Shown: positions 1 through 10,860 of the stretch, piece by piece | How the letters are laid out: each line of letters begins with the position of its first letter | Position numbering within the stretch: the stretch's first letter is position 1 | NCBI GenBank assembly: GCA_945956915.1 | Contig: CAMFJH010000007.1 | Span: 1-64,000, forward strand | DNA from: an uncultured Francisellaceae bacterium | GTDB lineage: Bacteria > Pseudomonadota > Gammaproteobacteria > UBA6186 > Azoamicaceae | Length of the DNA stretch: 64,000 bases | Reading direction: 5' to 3' | Notes under the pieces: model-generated | Databases searched by the model: none | What the model was told of the DNA's origin: nothing | What the model saw: the letters and a program-made list of their open reading frames with translations, nothing else | Program-made: the position numbers and the translations under genes

Positions 1-177
1 ACCTTAATTTATATTTTTGAGACAGCTTCTACTATTAATTTATTCGAGGAAAGCATGAGTACCTTTTATTTTAATTTTCTGATGGTATGGTGGGATGGGA
101 AAGGTAGTGCTTCTGTATTAGCTCATTGTTTTTCAGCTTTTCCAATGGTTTCTAGTTGGCATGCTTTTATATCCTTC

Positions 178-2775
178 TCACCCAATAGAAGGTTTAGGAT
201 TAGCATTTCCAGGAAACTGCATTTGATGCTTTGCTACAGTGCTGCCTGGTTTAATCTCAATATCCAATGAAGGAATATAACAATCTTCGGCTAATTTTGT
301 TATCAGTATTTTGCGTTGCTGAGTTGATAGAAATTCTATGCGTAATACATAGCCCTCTTGAGTAAAAATTTTCTGTTTTAGATCTGCATCTGCTTCTTTT
401 GGCTCTACGCAAATCACTTTTGGCATTGGCTCACCGATTGTTTGGAAGGATTCAAAAAGTGTTTTATAGTATTCAACACATTTTTTTGCAACTGTATCAT
501 CGAATGTATTTAAGTGATTAGTTGGGTAAACATGAATAAGATAGGTTTCTGTTGCACGGCTAAAAAATATTTCCGGATATTTTTTTAGATGATCAATGCG
601 TTCAGATTTTTCTAAATAGGGTTCTTGTTGTGCCAGCCAAGATTTTGCTTCAGGAATTGTTTGAGTTGAATATGAAAAATCACTAGCATATGTCGGGACT
701 AAAGTGCTTGACTTAGGAAATAGTCTAGGTAAAAAATGCTCTGTCCAAAAACGATCATTAGCAAATAATTGAATTCGTGATTTCTTTATATCGGGTAATC
801 TGTTTCCCCAAATTTTTCTAAGATCTTCACATTCAGTATTTAAGATTTCATGTAGTCCATCTTGATATTGCTTATCACTTAACCCTACGGTTTTTATCAT
901 CAATCCAAAGCGTTTTTCAGAATCTTCTAAAAAATTTTGGCAAACTACATAAGAACGCTCTAATGAAAAAACTGAATCAAGATCAGTCTCAAGTGCATTT
1001 TTTAGGTTTTTAATTAAAGCTTGTATTTGTGTTTTTAAAAAATTAAATTTCTGAGTCACTGTCTCGTCAACTGCTGGTATTTTTGAGTCAAAATAAGAAT
1101 AAATAACTTGTGGCCTGGAAGGATCATAGAATAATTTTTGTAACTGCTCATAATAGGTAGGTGAGCTAAAAAAAGTTTGCAAGGATGTTTGAAGTGCTGC
1201 AGCATCCTGAATATTAAAATCATTATCTATAACATTTTGAGGAAATTGTATCGTTGGCTTAAGATTATTTTTTTCATCTAAAACGCTATCAATGGGGAAA
1301 AATTGTGAAATTTTTGTCATTTTTTCTAGGTCTTCTGAAATGTTCGGGTTTAAATGAGAAAAGTATTGGTTACACAACATCATACTCATTTGATATTTAA
1401 CATGTTCATGCATTCTCTTAATGTTCGATTGCGATATGTGTATTTGAGTTGGATCATAAGCTTGCTTTAAAATGCTTTCTATTTGATTTTTAATGACATC
1501 ATCGAGTAATAAGCGTATTTTTCGAATTTTAATTGCAAATGCATCCAAACCTTCTATTCCGCCTTCTTTTAAGAAGTTTTTATAATTATCAAGAGTTTGT
1601 TCGAAAGAAGAAAGCATTTCTTCTTTTTGTTTTTTCTCTAAATCAAAAAGGGTTAAAAGGAAATCACGTTTTTTTTGGTATAAAGCTTGTCCATATTTTG
1701 AGTGTTCTTCTGGTGCAATATCTGTCAAAAGGGGAATAATCTTTGCATCCAATGCTCGACTCAATTCAAGATTAGTTATTTGTTTGCGTTCTGAACTTAT
1801 CAACTGATTAATCAGCGTAGCATTTTCTAAGAGTTCCTTTGCTAAGGTATCGGAGAATAGTTGAAATTCGGGATGATAGAGTGGACTTCTTAGCTTTTCA
1901 ATTAATGTATCTTTGAAATGTAAATCATCGGTAGGTATAGAAAGGCCTTTCATAATTTTATCAGCTAATTGCCTACGTATCATTTCTCTTTCAACAAATT
2001 CTTTTAGTGTGTTAGCTTCAGAATCAAAATAATATTTGTAAAGAGTATTTATATTGTTGTTCCAAGCTGTTTCCAATTTTTGCGCATGTGATTTAAAACC
2101 AGGCTCGGTTGCTTGTACTTGAGTGTTACTAAATATTTGGCTTAAACTTCCATCTTCTTGTAACTTTTTTAGACGCATAATCATCGCTCGTTCTTGCTCT
2201 AATGAAGAATTAATGCCTGGTATTGCATGTGCTTTTTTTAAAGTATCCAATGTATCTTTTAAGTTAGCTTCTATAAGTAATTTTGGACTGGCTCTTTCTC
2301 TGTCATAAGTGATACGAACAATTTCAAAATCTTGTTCGATTAAACAATTATCACCTTCCGCAGCAGAAGCGACTCCATCACCGTCTTGTATAACTGCTTC
2401 AGCTAGAAATTGGGTTAAAATATGTTCTGTAATTCTAAAATTCGGGTTGAAAATTGAATTCGAGTCAAGATTGTTATTACGATAAACATTTGCTGCGACT
2501 GTTCTAGAGCAAATAAAAAAATCTTTATTTTTTCGAAGAAGAATAGAATATGGCACCGGAAAACCCAGTGCTGCGAATACTTCTTGTGCAAAATATTCAT
2601 TGGACAGTGCTTCCATATCTCTGGATGCTTGAACACTGCCATATGTATTAAAGCCATCGGGAGATTGTGTTCGAATAAGGGGATGCAATAATTGTCTTTC
2701 TTGGTAAGATACAGATTCTTGAGTTCTGAAAGATCTTTGCGTTAGCAGTGTAAGTTCTGGGATAGAAATCGACAT
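178..2775 (-). CDS. Large hypothetical protein, possible kinase-fold effector
   Basis: An 865-residue soluble protein with no signal peptide and no membrane segment, and no close family that I recognise. Most of residues 170-800 looks helical and charged, with coiled-coil character. Residues 58-160 resemble the core of kinase-like folds (HipA, PI4K or ATP-grasp-like kinases). There is a helix with EYFAQEVFAALG followed by PVP, a hinge-like FFICSRT at 86-92, then D131-G-D133, N143 and D149 arranged like a catalytic-loop Asp/Asn followed by a metal Asp. This fold is inference only; a glycine-rich loop is not evident. It is a single gene on the minus strand, far larger than its neighbours, and its size suggests a secreted effector of a host-associated bacterium, but no secretion signal can be demonstrated. 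Confidence 0.8.
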   Translation of the reverse strand: MSISIPELTLLTQRSFRTQESVSYQERQLLHPLIRTQSPDGFNTYGSVQASRDMEALSNEYFAQEVFAALGFPVPYSILLRKNKDFFICSRTVAANVYRNNNLDSNSIFNPNFRITEHILTQFLAEAVIQDGDGVASAAEGDNCLIEQDFEIVRITYDRERASPKLLIEANLKDTLDTLKKAHAIPGINSSLEQERAMIMRLKKLQEDGSLSQIFSNTQVQATEPGFKSHAQKLETAWNNNINTLYKYYFDSEANTLKEFVEREMIRRQLADKIMKGLSIPTDDLHFKDTLIEKLRSPLYHPEFQLFSDTLAKELLENATLINQLISSERKQITNLELSRALDAKIIPLLTDIAPEEHSKYGQALYQKKRDFLLTLFDLEKKQKEEMLSSFEQTLDNYKNFLKEGGIEGLDAFAIKIRKIRLLLDDVIKNQIESILKQAYDPTQIHISQSNIKRMHEHVKYQMSMMLCNQYFSHLNPNISEDLEKMTKISQFFPIDSVLDEKNNLKPTIQFPQNVIDNDFNIQDAAALQTSLQTFFSSPTYYEQLQKLFYDPSRPQVIYSYFDSKIPAVDETVTQKFNFLKTQIQALIKNLKNALETDLDSVFSLERSYVVCQNFLEDSEKRFGLMIKTVGLSDKQYQDGLHEILNTECEDLRKIWGNRLPDIKKSRIQLFANDRFWTEHFLPRLFPKSSTLVPTYASDFSYSTQTIPEAKSWLAQQEPYLEKSERIDHLKKYPEIFFSRATETYLIHVYPTNHLNTFDDTVAKKCVEYYKTLFESFQTIGEPMPKVICVEPKEADADLKQKIFTQEGYVLRIEFLSTQQRKILITKLAEDCYIPSLDIEIKPGSTVAKHQMQFPGNANPKPSIG

Positions 2776-3017
2776 TTAAATTGCTCACTTGTTAGGATAC
2801 TGATACAATTTTAGCACATTTAGCTTTAAAAGTTTTGCGTGTGGATACATAAAATTGCTGGTCCAGTGCATTTGTTTCTTTCAGAGTTGGCGCAACAACT
2901 GAGCTTGTTTACGGAGAAATAACTCGGTATAATCTAATTAATATTAGTCTTGTGATTGTCAGTCAATTTACTGAGTTAGTTGAAGCCTTATACCACTAGA
3001 TCTTAGGATATGCGATT

Positions 3018-3587
3018 ATGGCTACAGTTTTTACACATGCATTTGTAGGTGGTAGTTTTGTTTATTTCTTGAATGGAAAATATCGAACTCCAAAAAATTA
3101 TTTAATCTCAGCTCTGATATCTGCAGCCCCGGATTTAGATGTCATTAGTTTTCGATTGGGCATACCTTATGATAGCTTATTTGGTCATCGTGGTATTACT
3201 CATTCGCTATTTTCTGCCTTGATCTTAGGTTTGCTAGCCTTTTTAATTGCAATCAATTTTAATCCCAAAAACATTAAAAAAACTATATTTACCTTGCTAC
3301 CATTATTTATAGTATCTGCATTATCGCATGGTATTTTAGATGCATTCACTAATGGCGGTCACGGTGTGGCTTTCTTTGCGCCTTTGCAGGAAACGAGATA
3401 TTTTTTCCCAGTGCACCCTATAGAGGTATGTAAAATAGGTATAAATTTTTTTCATGCTCCTCAAAAGCTTTTTACAGTTCTAAAAAGCGAATTTATATAC
3501 GTATGGCTTCCTATTTTAATGCTGATGGCTTTAATTTTTATGGTTAGGAAAAAGAAAGCTTTAGCAATAAGGCATAGCAAGCCATAA
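3018..3587 (+). CDS. DUF457 (YdjM/YbcI-type) inner-membrane metal-dependent hydrolase
   Basis: A 189-residue membrane protein with several hydrophobic segments. The family's conserved polar motifs are visible: H7 near the N-terminus, PDLD at 38-41, GHRGITHS at 56-63 and a second His/Asp cluster, HGILDAFTNGGHG, at about 104-116. These match the metal-dependent hydrolase family DUF457, which includes E. coli YdjM and YbcI. The family is membrane-bound and of uncertain substrate. The length is normal. It stands alone between a minus-strand gene and the ABC exporter. The family assignment is solid; the reaction is not known. Confidence 0.85.
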   Translation: MATVFTHAFVGGSFVYFLNGKYRTPKNYLISALISAAPDLDVISFRLGIPYDSLFGHRGITHSLFSALILGLLAFLIAINFNPKNIKKTIFTLLPLFIVSALSHGILDAFTNGGHGVAFFAPLQETRYFFPVHPIEVCKIGINFFHAPQKLFTVLKSEFIYVWLPILMLMALIFMVRKKKALAIRHSKP

Positions 3588-3862
3588 TAATTGATCTTTT
3601 AATTGGTTTATCTTAAGCATCATGCTATCTGCTCTTTCTTTTTGCCTGTTGCGACCAAGAATAAAAATTCCGCTTAAACTTAAATAGTAAAAATAGTTCT
3701 AAGTCACCTTCCAGCGATCTCATATTGAGTGTGCATCCACGTTTTATCACACAAAACCTAACAATAGTAAAGCCCCCATGTTGGTTAGGTACCTGGGTAT
3801 TTACAGTTTAAAGCAATGAATGTTATTTGACTAGGCATTTAAACATAAATTTTTATGGTACA

Positions 3863-5644
3863 ATGAGCACTATGCTAAAACAAGAGCCTACTGTATTTCT
3901 TTTTAAAAAACTATGGCGATTTGCTGGTAACAATCGTAAGTGTATTATATTGTTTATAATGCTGTCTGCGATTGGCAATACGATATTACTGGCCGGCCCC
4001 CCTCTGTTTGGTGCAATTATACGTGAAATAGAAACCAAAGGGGTTAATTCTACGAACTTGCAGTTTATTTTTTTGCTATTGGCCTTAATTTTTTTAAAAG
4101 AATTTTTCTTTTGGGTATTTCATGGTCCTGCTAGGACAGTTGAACGCATGGTAGCTTTTAAAAGTGTTTTAAATTACCGTGAAAACCTACTGAAAGGAAT
4201 AATCAATTTAAACTTGAAATGGCACCATGATCATGATTCAGGTGATACCATAGACAAGGTAAATAAAGCAGGGGAAGGCTTGCTAGATTTTTCTCAAAAT
4301 ATCTTTCAAATTATTCAAATTGTAGTTCGCTTATGCGGAACATCTATTGCTTTAATATGGTTTTCTTCATGGATTGGTTTAGGGGTGTTTATCTATGCCA
4401 TTTTGCTTTTTATAGTTATAGTGCAATTTGATAAACGTTTGATTCCACAATATAAAGGGTTAAACCAATTTGACAATAAAGCTTCTGCCAGCGTCTTTGA
4501 TACCTTATCGAATATTACCACTGTTAAAATTTTACATATTGAGCAATCTGTACTAAATGGTGTGATGGATAGATTTAAAGCTTCACGTTTTTTATATTGG
4601 GAAAATGTAAAACTCAATGAATGGAAGTGGTTTGTAGTTTCTTTAGGTTTTACATTAATTTCGGTCTTACCTGTTGGGGGATATATTTATTATAAATTTA
4701 AACAAGGGAGTGTGGACGTAGGCAGTATATCTACTTTATTTCTTTATTTGGCTGATCTTGCTTTTTTGTTTTTTGGTTTTGGTTCATTTTACGAACAATT
4801 AACACAATATAAACATCGTGTTTTAAATGCTGAACCTATAGAGCAGGCGTTTACTGATAATAAAAGCTTAGAACGTTTAAGAGCCGGAGAACACGATTGG
4901 CAGCAACTTAAGATTATAGACTTATGGTTTAATTACAATAATGAAGGAAAAAACTATCATTTGAATGGAGTATCTATAAACATTGCCCGTGGTGATAGAA
5001 TCGCAATCATCGGGGAATCAGGATCGGGGAAAACAACACTTCTAAAAGTATTGCATGGCATGTACGATAGTGCAGATGGAGCCATTTCTTTTGACGATGC
5101 GCCCGGTACAAAAACCTCTTTTGCGGATCAAGATTTAAAAACCATGCTAGTGCCCCAAGAGCCAGAAATTTTTTCGTCTACTGTACTGGAAAATATAACG
5201 CTTGGCATTGAATATGCTGAGGAAAAAATAATGCAAGCTACCACATTAGCAGCTTTTAATACTGTGATTGATCATTTGCCTAAGGGATTAGATTCTGTTA
5301 TTAATGAAAAAGGAGTTAATTTATCGGGTGGTCAAAAACAACGCTTAGCACTGGCACGTGCATTATTATTTGCTGACAATAAAGATATCATTTTATTGGA
5401 TGAATCAACAAGTTCTGTTGATCAACGAAATGAGGAACTTATTTATCAAAATATTTGTAATGTGTTTTCTAAAAAAACAATTATCGCCTGTATTCATAAG
5501 CTAAGTTTACTTAAATTTTTTAATTGGATTATCATTTTTGAAAAAGGTAATATACTCGATCAAGGTACCTTTTCTGATTTAATTGAGCGGAATAACGCTT
5601 TCCGTATAACTTGGGAAAAAATGATTACAACTGATAATAAATAG
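3863..5644 (+). CDS. ABC transporter, fused permease and ATPase
   Basis: A half-size ABC exporter with a membrane domain of about six helices followed by a nucleotide-binding domain. Counting from an upstream TTG at 3827, the Walker A GESGSGKTT is at 396-404, the signature LSGGQKQR at 499-506 and the Walker B IILLDEST at 521-528. There is also a Q-loop (PQEPEIF), and an H-loop His sits in IACIHKLS. It should act as a homodimer pumping an unknown substrate. The start is uncertain: the open frame reaches the TTG at 3827, but ATG codons at 3863 and 3872 are more likely, and none has a good Shine-Dalgarno. The intervening sequence contains a TACAAT that could be a -10 box, which would favour the later ATG. 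No partner gene hints at the substrate. Confidence 0.88.
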   Translation: MSTMLKQEPTVFLFKKLWRFAGNNRKCIILFIMLSAIGNTILLAGPPLFGAIIREIETKGVNSTNLQFIFLLLALIFLKEFFFWVFHGPARTVERMVAFKSVLNYRENLLKGIINLNLKWHHDHDSGDTIDKVNKAGEGLLDFSQNIFQIIQIVVRLCGTSIALIWFSSWIGLGVFIYAILLFIVIVQFDKRLIPQYKGLNQFDNKASASVFDTLSNITTVKILHIEQSVLNGVMDRFKASRFLYWENVKLNEWKWFVVSLGFTLISVLPVGGYIYYKFKQGSVDVGSISTLFLYLADLAFLFFGFGSFYEQLTQYKHRVLNAEPIEQAFTDNKSLERLRAGEHDWQQLKIIDLWFNYNNEGKNYHLNGVSINIARGDRIAIIGESGSGKTTLLKVLHGMYDSADGAISFDDAPGTKTSFADQDLKTMLVPQEPEIFSSTVLENITLGIEYAEEKIMQATTLAAFNTVIDHLPKGLDSVINEKGVNLSGGQKQRLALARALLFADNKDIILLDESTSSVDQRNEELIYQNICNVFSKKTIIACIHKLSLLKFFNWIIIFEKGNILDQGTFSDLIERNNAFRITWEKMITTDNK

Positions 5645-5748
5645 CCTTGTTATTAATTTTAGCATACTTGCATATACACGCATTAAAAAATTGAACTTTT
5701 CTTTAAATACATGAACTAAACAGTTATCTACAAATTGTGAGGTGATGT

Positions 5749-8700
5749 ATGGCTATCCCAGCACGAGAAAACAAAAATGATTCTATAGAAAGTGCAGAAA
5801 AAGTAGCTCTGTCTGCAGTTAGTGAAACTCAAAAAAATGAATACCTAAAACTATTAAGAATCATGAATAAACGCAAGACAGATTTTTCAAAATCAGAAGT
5901 TGGATCTTTAATTATTAAAATGGAAAATGCCTTCGAAAACTCTGCTAAGCGGACTGCGGCAGAAAAAAGTGCAGCTTTAGTCAGTCGAAGTAAATTCTTG
6001 CAAGCTAGTGAATTTATAAGGAAAAATAGCAATACTGCTTTGATGGTCATCGGAACAGCTGTGGTAATTGTAGGAGCAGGTACAGGTGTTGGTGCCGCAC
6101 CTGTAGTATTAGCAATTGTAGCTGGAGCTATGGGTTCGACAGGTGCCTTACAGGTTGCATTGCAGAATGTTACCAGAACAACAGCTTTGAATTCTGTATT
6201 TGAAGCACAAAATAAAAAAGCAATCGCAGCACGGCAAGCAGAAGTTGAAAAACAAAAAAATGAAGAAGCTCAGAAATTTATAGATAAGTGTTATAATGAG
6301 CAACCTCTTGTTCAAAAAAATGTTGCTTTAAATTCTGAAGTGGCTGAATTACAAGCAGAGATCGTTCGCTTAGAAAAAAGAAAAGAGATCTTAGGTTACA
6401 TCAATATTCTATTAGATGCGGGAAATCAAGGTGTGGATTTAAAAGCTATAAAAACTGATGAAAAATATAAAATGGCAAGAGAGGGTGTGGATAGGATTTT
6501 GCAAGAGTTAAAATCAGATAAATCCTTTCTGCTTAGCTACCAAAGCGAGTATTTAAGAGATGATGAAATAAAGTGCTCAAATTTTATAGAACATGCGGAT
6601 TTAAAAGATTATCTTGAAGTTTTAAAAACTGATGTTGAGAAAAATACACAAAGTGAAACTAAGAATGAAAGAAAAGCAAAAATTTTAAATAAAATAGATG
6701 AACTTTCTCAATTGTTAGAACCTGAAAAACAATCGGAATTGTTACCAGAACAATTTTTCAGTGATGTAAAAGGTGAGTTTGCTAAATTTTTTGGTTTGAA
6801 AAAAGCAAATCCCAATGTTCCTAAGGAATTTCAAGCTTTTATAAATGAAAACGAAACAAAAATTAAGGAACTAATGAACATGTTTGCTGTGGATATTAAT
6901 TTAAATCTAAAATCGAGTAGTCCTAAACAAATGACCAGAGTGGGTGGAACAAGAAATTTAAGTGCAAAGGCAGAATCACTTAGCTTTCAGAATTTAGAGC
7001 ATTTAAAAAGATACTTAGAGACCATTAAAACTAATGTTGATTCAGAAGTGTCTCAACTTCAAGCACCTTCCAACGAGGAAATGTTGGCAGATTATAAAAC
7101 AAAATTAAATCATGTGCTTAATGAACGTAAAGAGTTTATGGATGAGAATCAAAAAGAAATTGTAGAGCTTAAAGAGAGGCTTAATCTTGCATTACCTGAG
7201 TTGCGCAAATTGATGGATAAATATAATTTAACACCACAATGGGCTACTGATCTATTGAAAAACATTAAAAATCTAGCACCCACTGGATTGCTAGTGAGTG
7301 AAGCAACAAGAGTGTTTTTGGAAGGGATGGAAATAGGCTTGAAAATGGATGATATTTTTGCTGGACCCACTTCCGACATTGTATCAAAAGAAGCCTTAGT
7401 GAATAAATTAACCAATGAATCCCTATTAGCTGGCAAAAATGCAAGAGCAGCTGAAAGCTTGCTCGCAACGAGTAATTTGGCTTTTTCTACTCCAAATATA
7501 ACAATTATTCAGTATGCCTTTGCTATCAGAGTTACACTGGAAGCTCAAAGAGATATTCTAAGTAATCAAGAGTATATTCGATTTTCTAACATTATTGAAG
7601 AAGCTCAAAAAGATTCAAAAACTGTTGGGGAAATGAAGTCTAAAATCGATGATTTTGTATCTGTCGAGCAAAAAAAGGATAAGTATTTTAAAGAAAGTGT
7701 AAATAATGTGAGCAAGCAACTGAGTGCCTTAAAGAGCCGCGTGAGTGTAAGTGATATTAAAAAAATTGCATCAATGATACCTGATATAAAATCGGGGGTT
7801 TCTGAGGTAGATGCATTCCTTAAAGTGGCACAAAAAAGATTAGAAAAAGCATCTGCTGGTCAATTAAGCTTTCTAGATTGGTTACGTCTTGAGAGCGTAT
7901 GCAGTGAAGATCCGGCTTTCCAGGCACCTCCAATAGTTGGAGTAGAGGCAAAGTTAATCTCATTCTTTAAACCCAGTAAAGGTTTTGATGAAATGATAAA
8001 ATATCTTGAAAATGGTACTAAACTTCAAAGCACATTTTTAGAACTGATGGATACTGAAATAAATTCTGAAAATGTGAAAAATAATACAATTGCCCTTTTA
8101 AAGGTCGATAGTTTAAATGAAACTGTTGCAAATATCAACAAAAAACTTCAAGAAATTAATATAGAAGTTTTATCAAATGCTTTGCCTGAAAAATTAAAGG
8201 GTTTGGAAATCTATTTCCCGCCGGATGATAATACCCAAAAAGAAAGATTTGTATTGATGGCCGATGAAAAGAAATCAAAATATTTTAATGATATCGTTGA
8301 AATGAGAAAAACACTCATTTCAATTAATAATGCTTTAAAAAATTTAAATGCCAGAGATTTGGATGAACTTAAAAGATCCATCGACGACATGGGGAGTATT
8401 CGTGGAAAATATGCTTCATTAGGAAAAGCATTAGATTCAATGACTAAGGCTTTAGAAAAACTTGAAGCACAAATAAACAAAGAGCAAAAAAATATAGAAT
8501 TACAAGATAAATTAAATAAATTTCGAGAACCTTATGTTAATATTTTCAGTGGACTTGATGAAGTCTCAGGTGAAAAATTAAAAGAGCGATTATTAGATGA
8601 TAAAGTAATTTTTGCAGATGTACTTTCTGTTTTGACAGAAACCAATGTGCAAGATTTTATAAACTATTTGAAATTAAAAGGGATCGATAAAGAACCACTA

Positions 8701-9426
8701 GTAGTAGAGTTAAATAAAATATATCCTCCATTTAAATTAAATCGAACAGATGAAGAAAGAACTAAGCTTGAAGTGGAAAGAATTGCATTTCTGGAGAATG
8801 CGGGAAGGCGAAAAGAATTAGAAGCTTTGAAGAAACTTTTTCCTGGCTTTCTTCGCGATAGATCTCTGATGTTTACTGATCTAAAATATCCCAATGAGGT
8901 TCAAGGGGAGTACATTTATGAACGAAACTTTACAAAGTCAAATGATTTTCTCCTCTTTTTGAAGGAAAATGAAAAGCTTTATTATACACAAAATATATTG
9001 GGTGTGCAAAATATTGCTTTAATGACAACAATAAGAAATAGTTTCAAAAATGAGATACATTTAATGAATGTAAAATTAGACAGGGTAGAAATAATAAAAC
9101 CTGAAAATAAAGCCATAGAAAAAGAAGTTATTGAAGCGACGAGTGTTACAGAAGCTGAAATTGTAAGTGCTAAGCCATTAAATATCACTATAAATACTAC
9201 AGATACACCCGAAGTTAGTTCCGAGTCTTCACCATTAAACATACATTTAAATAGTGAACCTACATCTCCTACAAATGATTCTAGACCACCAACACCTGAT
9301 GAGTTACCAAAACCTGAAGGTCTATTTACTGCATTTAAAATGGAACAAAGTGAAAAAACCACCGGTTCAAAGAAAAAACCACCGCCACCGCCGCCTATTC
9401 CATCATCCGGTTTAAAGAATGGTTAA
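5749..9426 (+). CDS. Giant coiled-coil protein with poly-proline C-terminus, candidate effector
   Basis: A 1225-residue protein not assigned to any family. There is a charged N-terminus and a hydrophobic Gly/Ala-rich stretch at about 96-133 that could form one or two membrane helices. It is followed by roughly 1000 residues of Lys/Glu-rich helical sequence of coiled-coil type, then a disordered Ser/Thr/Pro tail ending in KKKPPPPPPIPSSG. A Shine-Dalgarno (GAGGTG) precedes the ATG. The tail is shared in style with the 921-residue protein at 11944. In host-associated bacteria such proline runs can bind profilin, SH3 or WW domains, and large coiled-coil proteins of this kind are often type IV secretion substrates. 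Both statements are inference here, because no secretion system lies in the window. Confidence 0.82.
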   Translation: MAIPARENKNDSIESAEKVALSAVSETQKNEYLKLLRIMNKRKTDFSKSEVGSLIIKMENAFENSAKRTAAEKSAALVSRSKFLQASEFIRKNSNTALMVIGTAVVIVGAGTGVGAAPVVLAIVAGAMGSTGALQVALQNVTRTTALNSVFEAQNKKAIAARQAEVEKQKNEEAQKFIDKCYNEQPLVQKNVALNSEVAELQAEIVRLEKRKEILGYINILLDAGNQGVDLKAIKTDEKYKMAREGVDRILQELKSDKSFLLSYQSEYLRDDEIKCSNFIEHADLKDYLEVLKTDVEKNTQSETKNERKAKILNKIDELSQLLEPEKQSELLPEQFFSDVKGEFAKFFGLKKANPNVPKEFQAFINENETKIKELMNMFAVDINLNLKSSSPKQMTRVGGTRNLSAKAESLSFQNLEHLKRYLETIKTNVDSEVSQLQAPSNEEMLADYKTKLNHVLNERKEFMDENQKEIVELKERLNLALPELRKLMDKYNLTPQWATDLLKNIKNLAPTGLLVSEATRVFLEGMEIGLKMDDIFAGPTSDIVSKEALVNKLTNESLLAGKNARAAESLLATSNLAFSTPNITIIQYAFAIRVTLEAQRDILSNQEYIRFSNIIEEAQKDSKTVGEMKSKIDDFVSVEQKKDKYFKESVNNVSKQLSALKSRVSVSDIKKIASMIPDIKSGVSEVDAFLKVAQKRLEKASAGQLSFLDWLRLESVCSEDPAFQAPPIVGVEAKLISFFKPSKGFDEMIKYLENGTKLQSTFLELMDTEINSENVKNNTIALLKVDSLNETVANINKKLQEINIEVLSNALPEKLKGLEIYFPPDDNTQKERFVLMADEKKSKYFNDIVEMRKTLISINNALKNLNARDLDELKRSIDDMGSIRGKYASLGKALDSMTKALEKLEAQINKEQKNIELQDKLNKFREPYVNIFSGLDEVSGEKLKERLLDDKVIFADVLSVLTETNVQDFINYLKLKGIDKEPLVVELNKIYPPFKLNRTDEERTKLEVERIAFLENAGRRKELEALKKLFPGFLRDRSLMFTDLKYPNEVQGEYIYERNFTKSNDFLLFLKENEKLYYTQNILGVQNIALMTTIRNSFKNEIHLMNVKLDRVEIIKPENKAIEKEVIEATSVTEAEIVSAKPLNITINTTDTPEVSSESSPLNIHLNSEPTSPTNDSRPPTPDELPKPEGLFTAFKMEQSEKTTGSKKKPPPPPPIPSSGLKNG

Positions 9427-9450
9427 TCCTAGTTGCTGTTGAAAAAATTA

Positions 9451-10818
9451 TTAATTCTCTATCACTTCTATGATTTCTTTGTTGCGATCGGCATCATCAT
9501 CTTCCATTTCTTCATTAGAGACTTCTTCTGGATCGTCGGCATCCAAGACTGTTTCCCCATCTAATACACGATGGGCCTTTTGATAGTCCAGCGCATGTTC
9601 CCATTTAGAGACCATAATGGTGGCAACACCGTTACCAATTAAATTGGTCACAGAACGAATTTCAGACATAAAAATGTCAACCCCTAGTAATAAGGCTAAC
9701 CCTTCTATGGGAATATCTTTGGTTGCAGCCAAGGTAGAGGCTAAGGTCACAAATCCACCACCGGGTACAGCAGCAGCCCCTTTAGAGGTTAACATCATCA
9801 CGCCTAAAAGCGTTATTTGTTGATAGATAGATAATTCAATATTCATCGCTTGGGCTAAGAAAACAGCTGCCATGGTGAGGTAAATGGAAGTACCATCTAA
9901 ATTAAATGAATAACCTGTGGGTATTACTAAACCTACAACGGGTTTGGCACAGCCCATGTTTTCTAATTTGGTAATCATTCTGGGCAAAACAACTTCCGAT
10001 GAATTGGTGCCCATAACAATTAATATTTCTTCCTTAATATACTTGATAAACTTCCAAATACTAAAGCCGGCAGTTCTTAAAATAGGTCCCAATACAAATA
10101 AAATAAAGAAAATGCAGGTTGCATAAACCCCTATCATTAATTTGCCAAGCGGTAGCAAAGAGCTTAATCCAAATTTTCCTATACTAAAACTCATTGCACC
10201 GAAGGCACCAAAGGGTGCAAACTTCATGATAATACCAATCACACCAAAGAGTGAATGTGAGGTTTGGTCTAATAATTTAATTAATGCACGACCTTTATCT
10301 CCAAATTGTGATAAAGAAATACCAAAGAAAACAGAAAATAAAAGCACTTGTAAAGTACTGCCTTTACTTGTAAATGCATCCACTACTGTTTCAGGAATTA
10401 TATTCATTAAAAATTCTACAGTAGTCAAGGGGTGAGAAGCTAAAGTAGTATAATTGGATATGGATTTGGTATCTAAGGCATTCGGGTCAGCATTCACGCC
10501 TGTGCCTGGTTCTAAAAGATTGACGGTTATTAAGCCTATCACTAAGGCCAGTGTTGATACCACTTCAAAATATAAAAGCGATTTTGCACCCACTCGGCCC
10601 ACTTCACGCATATCACCCATTTTGGCAATACCCACGGTAATGGTACAAAAAATAATCGGAGCAACCATCATTCGAATCAAACGAATAAAGGCATCTCCTA
10701 AAGGTTTCATGGTCTGCCCAATATCTGGATAAAAGTGTCCCAGCGTGACACCAAATGCGATGCCCAGCAAGACTTGAAAATACAATCGCTGATAGAGGGG
10801 CCTTTTAATATTTGTCAT
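9451..10818 (-). CDS. dctA: Dicarboxylate/amino acid:cation symporter, DctA/GltP type
   Basis: A 455-residue integral membrane protein of the DAACS family, which takes up C4-dicarboxylates or glutamate/aspartate with protons or sodium. The substrate-binding signatures are present: the serine-rich hairpin [17 protein letters not shown], then [19 protein letters not shown] and [18 protein letters not shown]. The C-terminus has an unusual acidic tail of about 30 residues (DADDPEEV and EMEDDDAD), probably cytoplasmic. DctA is favoured over GltP from the overall motif pattern, but substrate choice cannot be read with certainty. It converges with the coiled-coil gene, with only 24 bases between the two stops, and lies just downstream of smpB on the same strand. 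Confidence 0.88.
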   Translation of the reverse strand: MTNIKRPLYQRLYFQVLLGIAFGVTLGHFYPDIGQTMKPLGDAFIRLIRMMVAPIIFCTITVGIAKMGDMREVGRVGAKSLLYFEVVSTLALVIGLITVNLLEPGTGVNADPNALDTKSISNYTTLASHPLTTVEFLMNIIPETVVDAFTSKGSTLQVLLFSVFFGISLSQFGDKGRALIKLLDQTSHSLFGVIGIIMKFAPFGAFGAMSFSIGKFGLSSLLPLGKLMIGVYATCIFFILFVLGPILRTAGFSIWKFIKYIKEEILIVMGTNSSEVVLPRMITKLENMGCAKPVVGLVIPTGYSFNLDGTSIYLTMAAVFLAQAMNIELSIYQQITLLGVMMLTSKGAAAVPGGGFVTLASTLAATKDIPIEGLALLLGVDIFMSEIRSVTNLIGNGVATIMVSKWEHALDYQKAHRVLDGETVLDADDPEEVSNEEMEDDDADRNKEIIEVIEN

Positions 10819-10860
10819 ATTTTTCTCACTATAGACTGGTAATATACCCTTAGCTAAACC

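Noticed and set aside
55..270. A 71-residue plus-strand frame with an AGGAAA before its ATG
   Set aside because: It overlaps the end of the large minus-strand gene for about 90 bases, has no recognisable domain, and its Phe/Ser/Trp-rich sequence looks like antisense.
3760..3800. Inverted repeat ACCTAAC...GTTAGGT before the ABC transporter
   Set aside because: The loop is long and no T run follows, so a terminator or operator could not be supported.
8982..9362. A 126-residue minus-strand frame inside the 1225-residue gene
   Set aside because: Low-complexity Ser/Val/Phe sequence typical of the antisense of Glu/Lys-rich coding DNA; no start signal.
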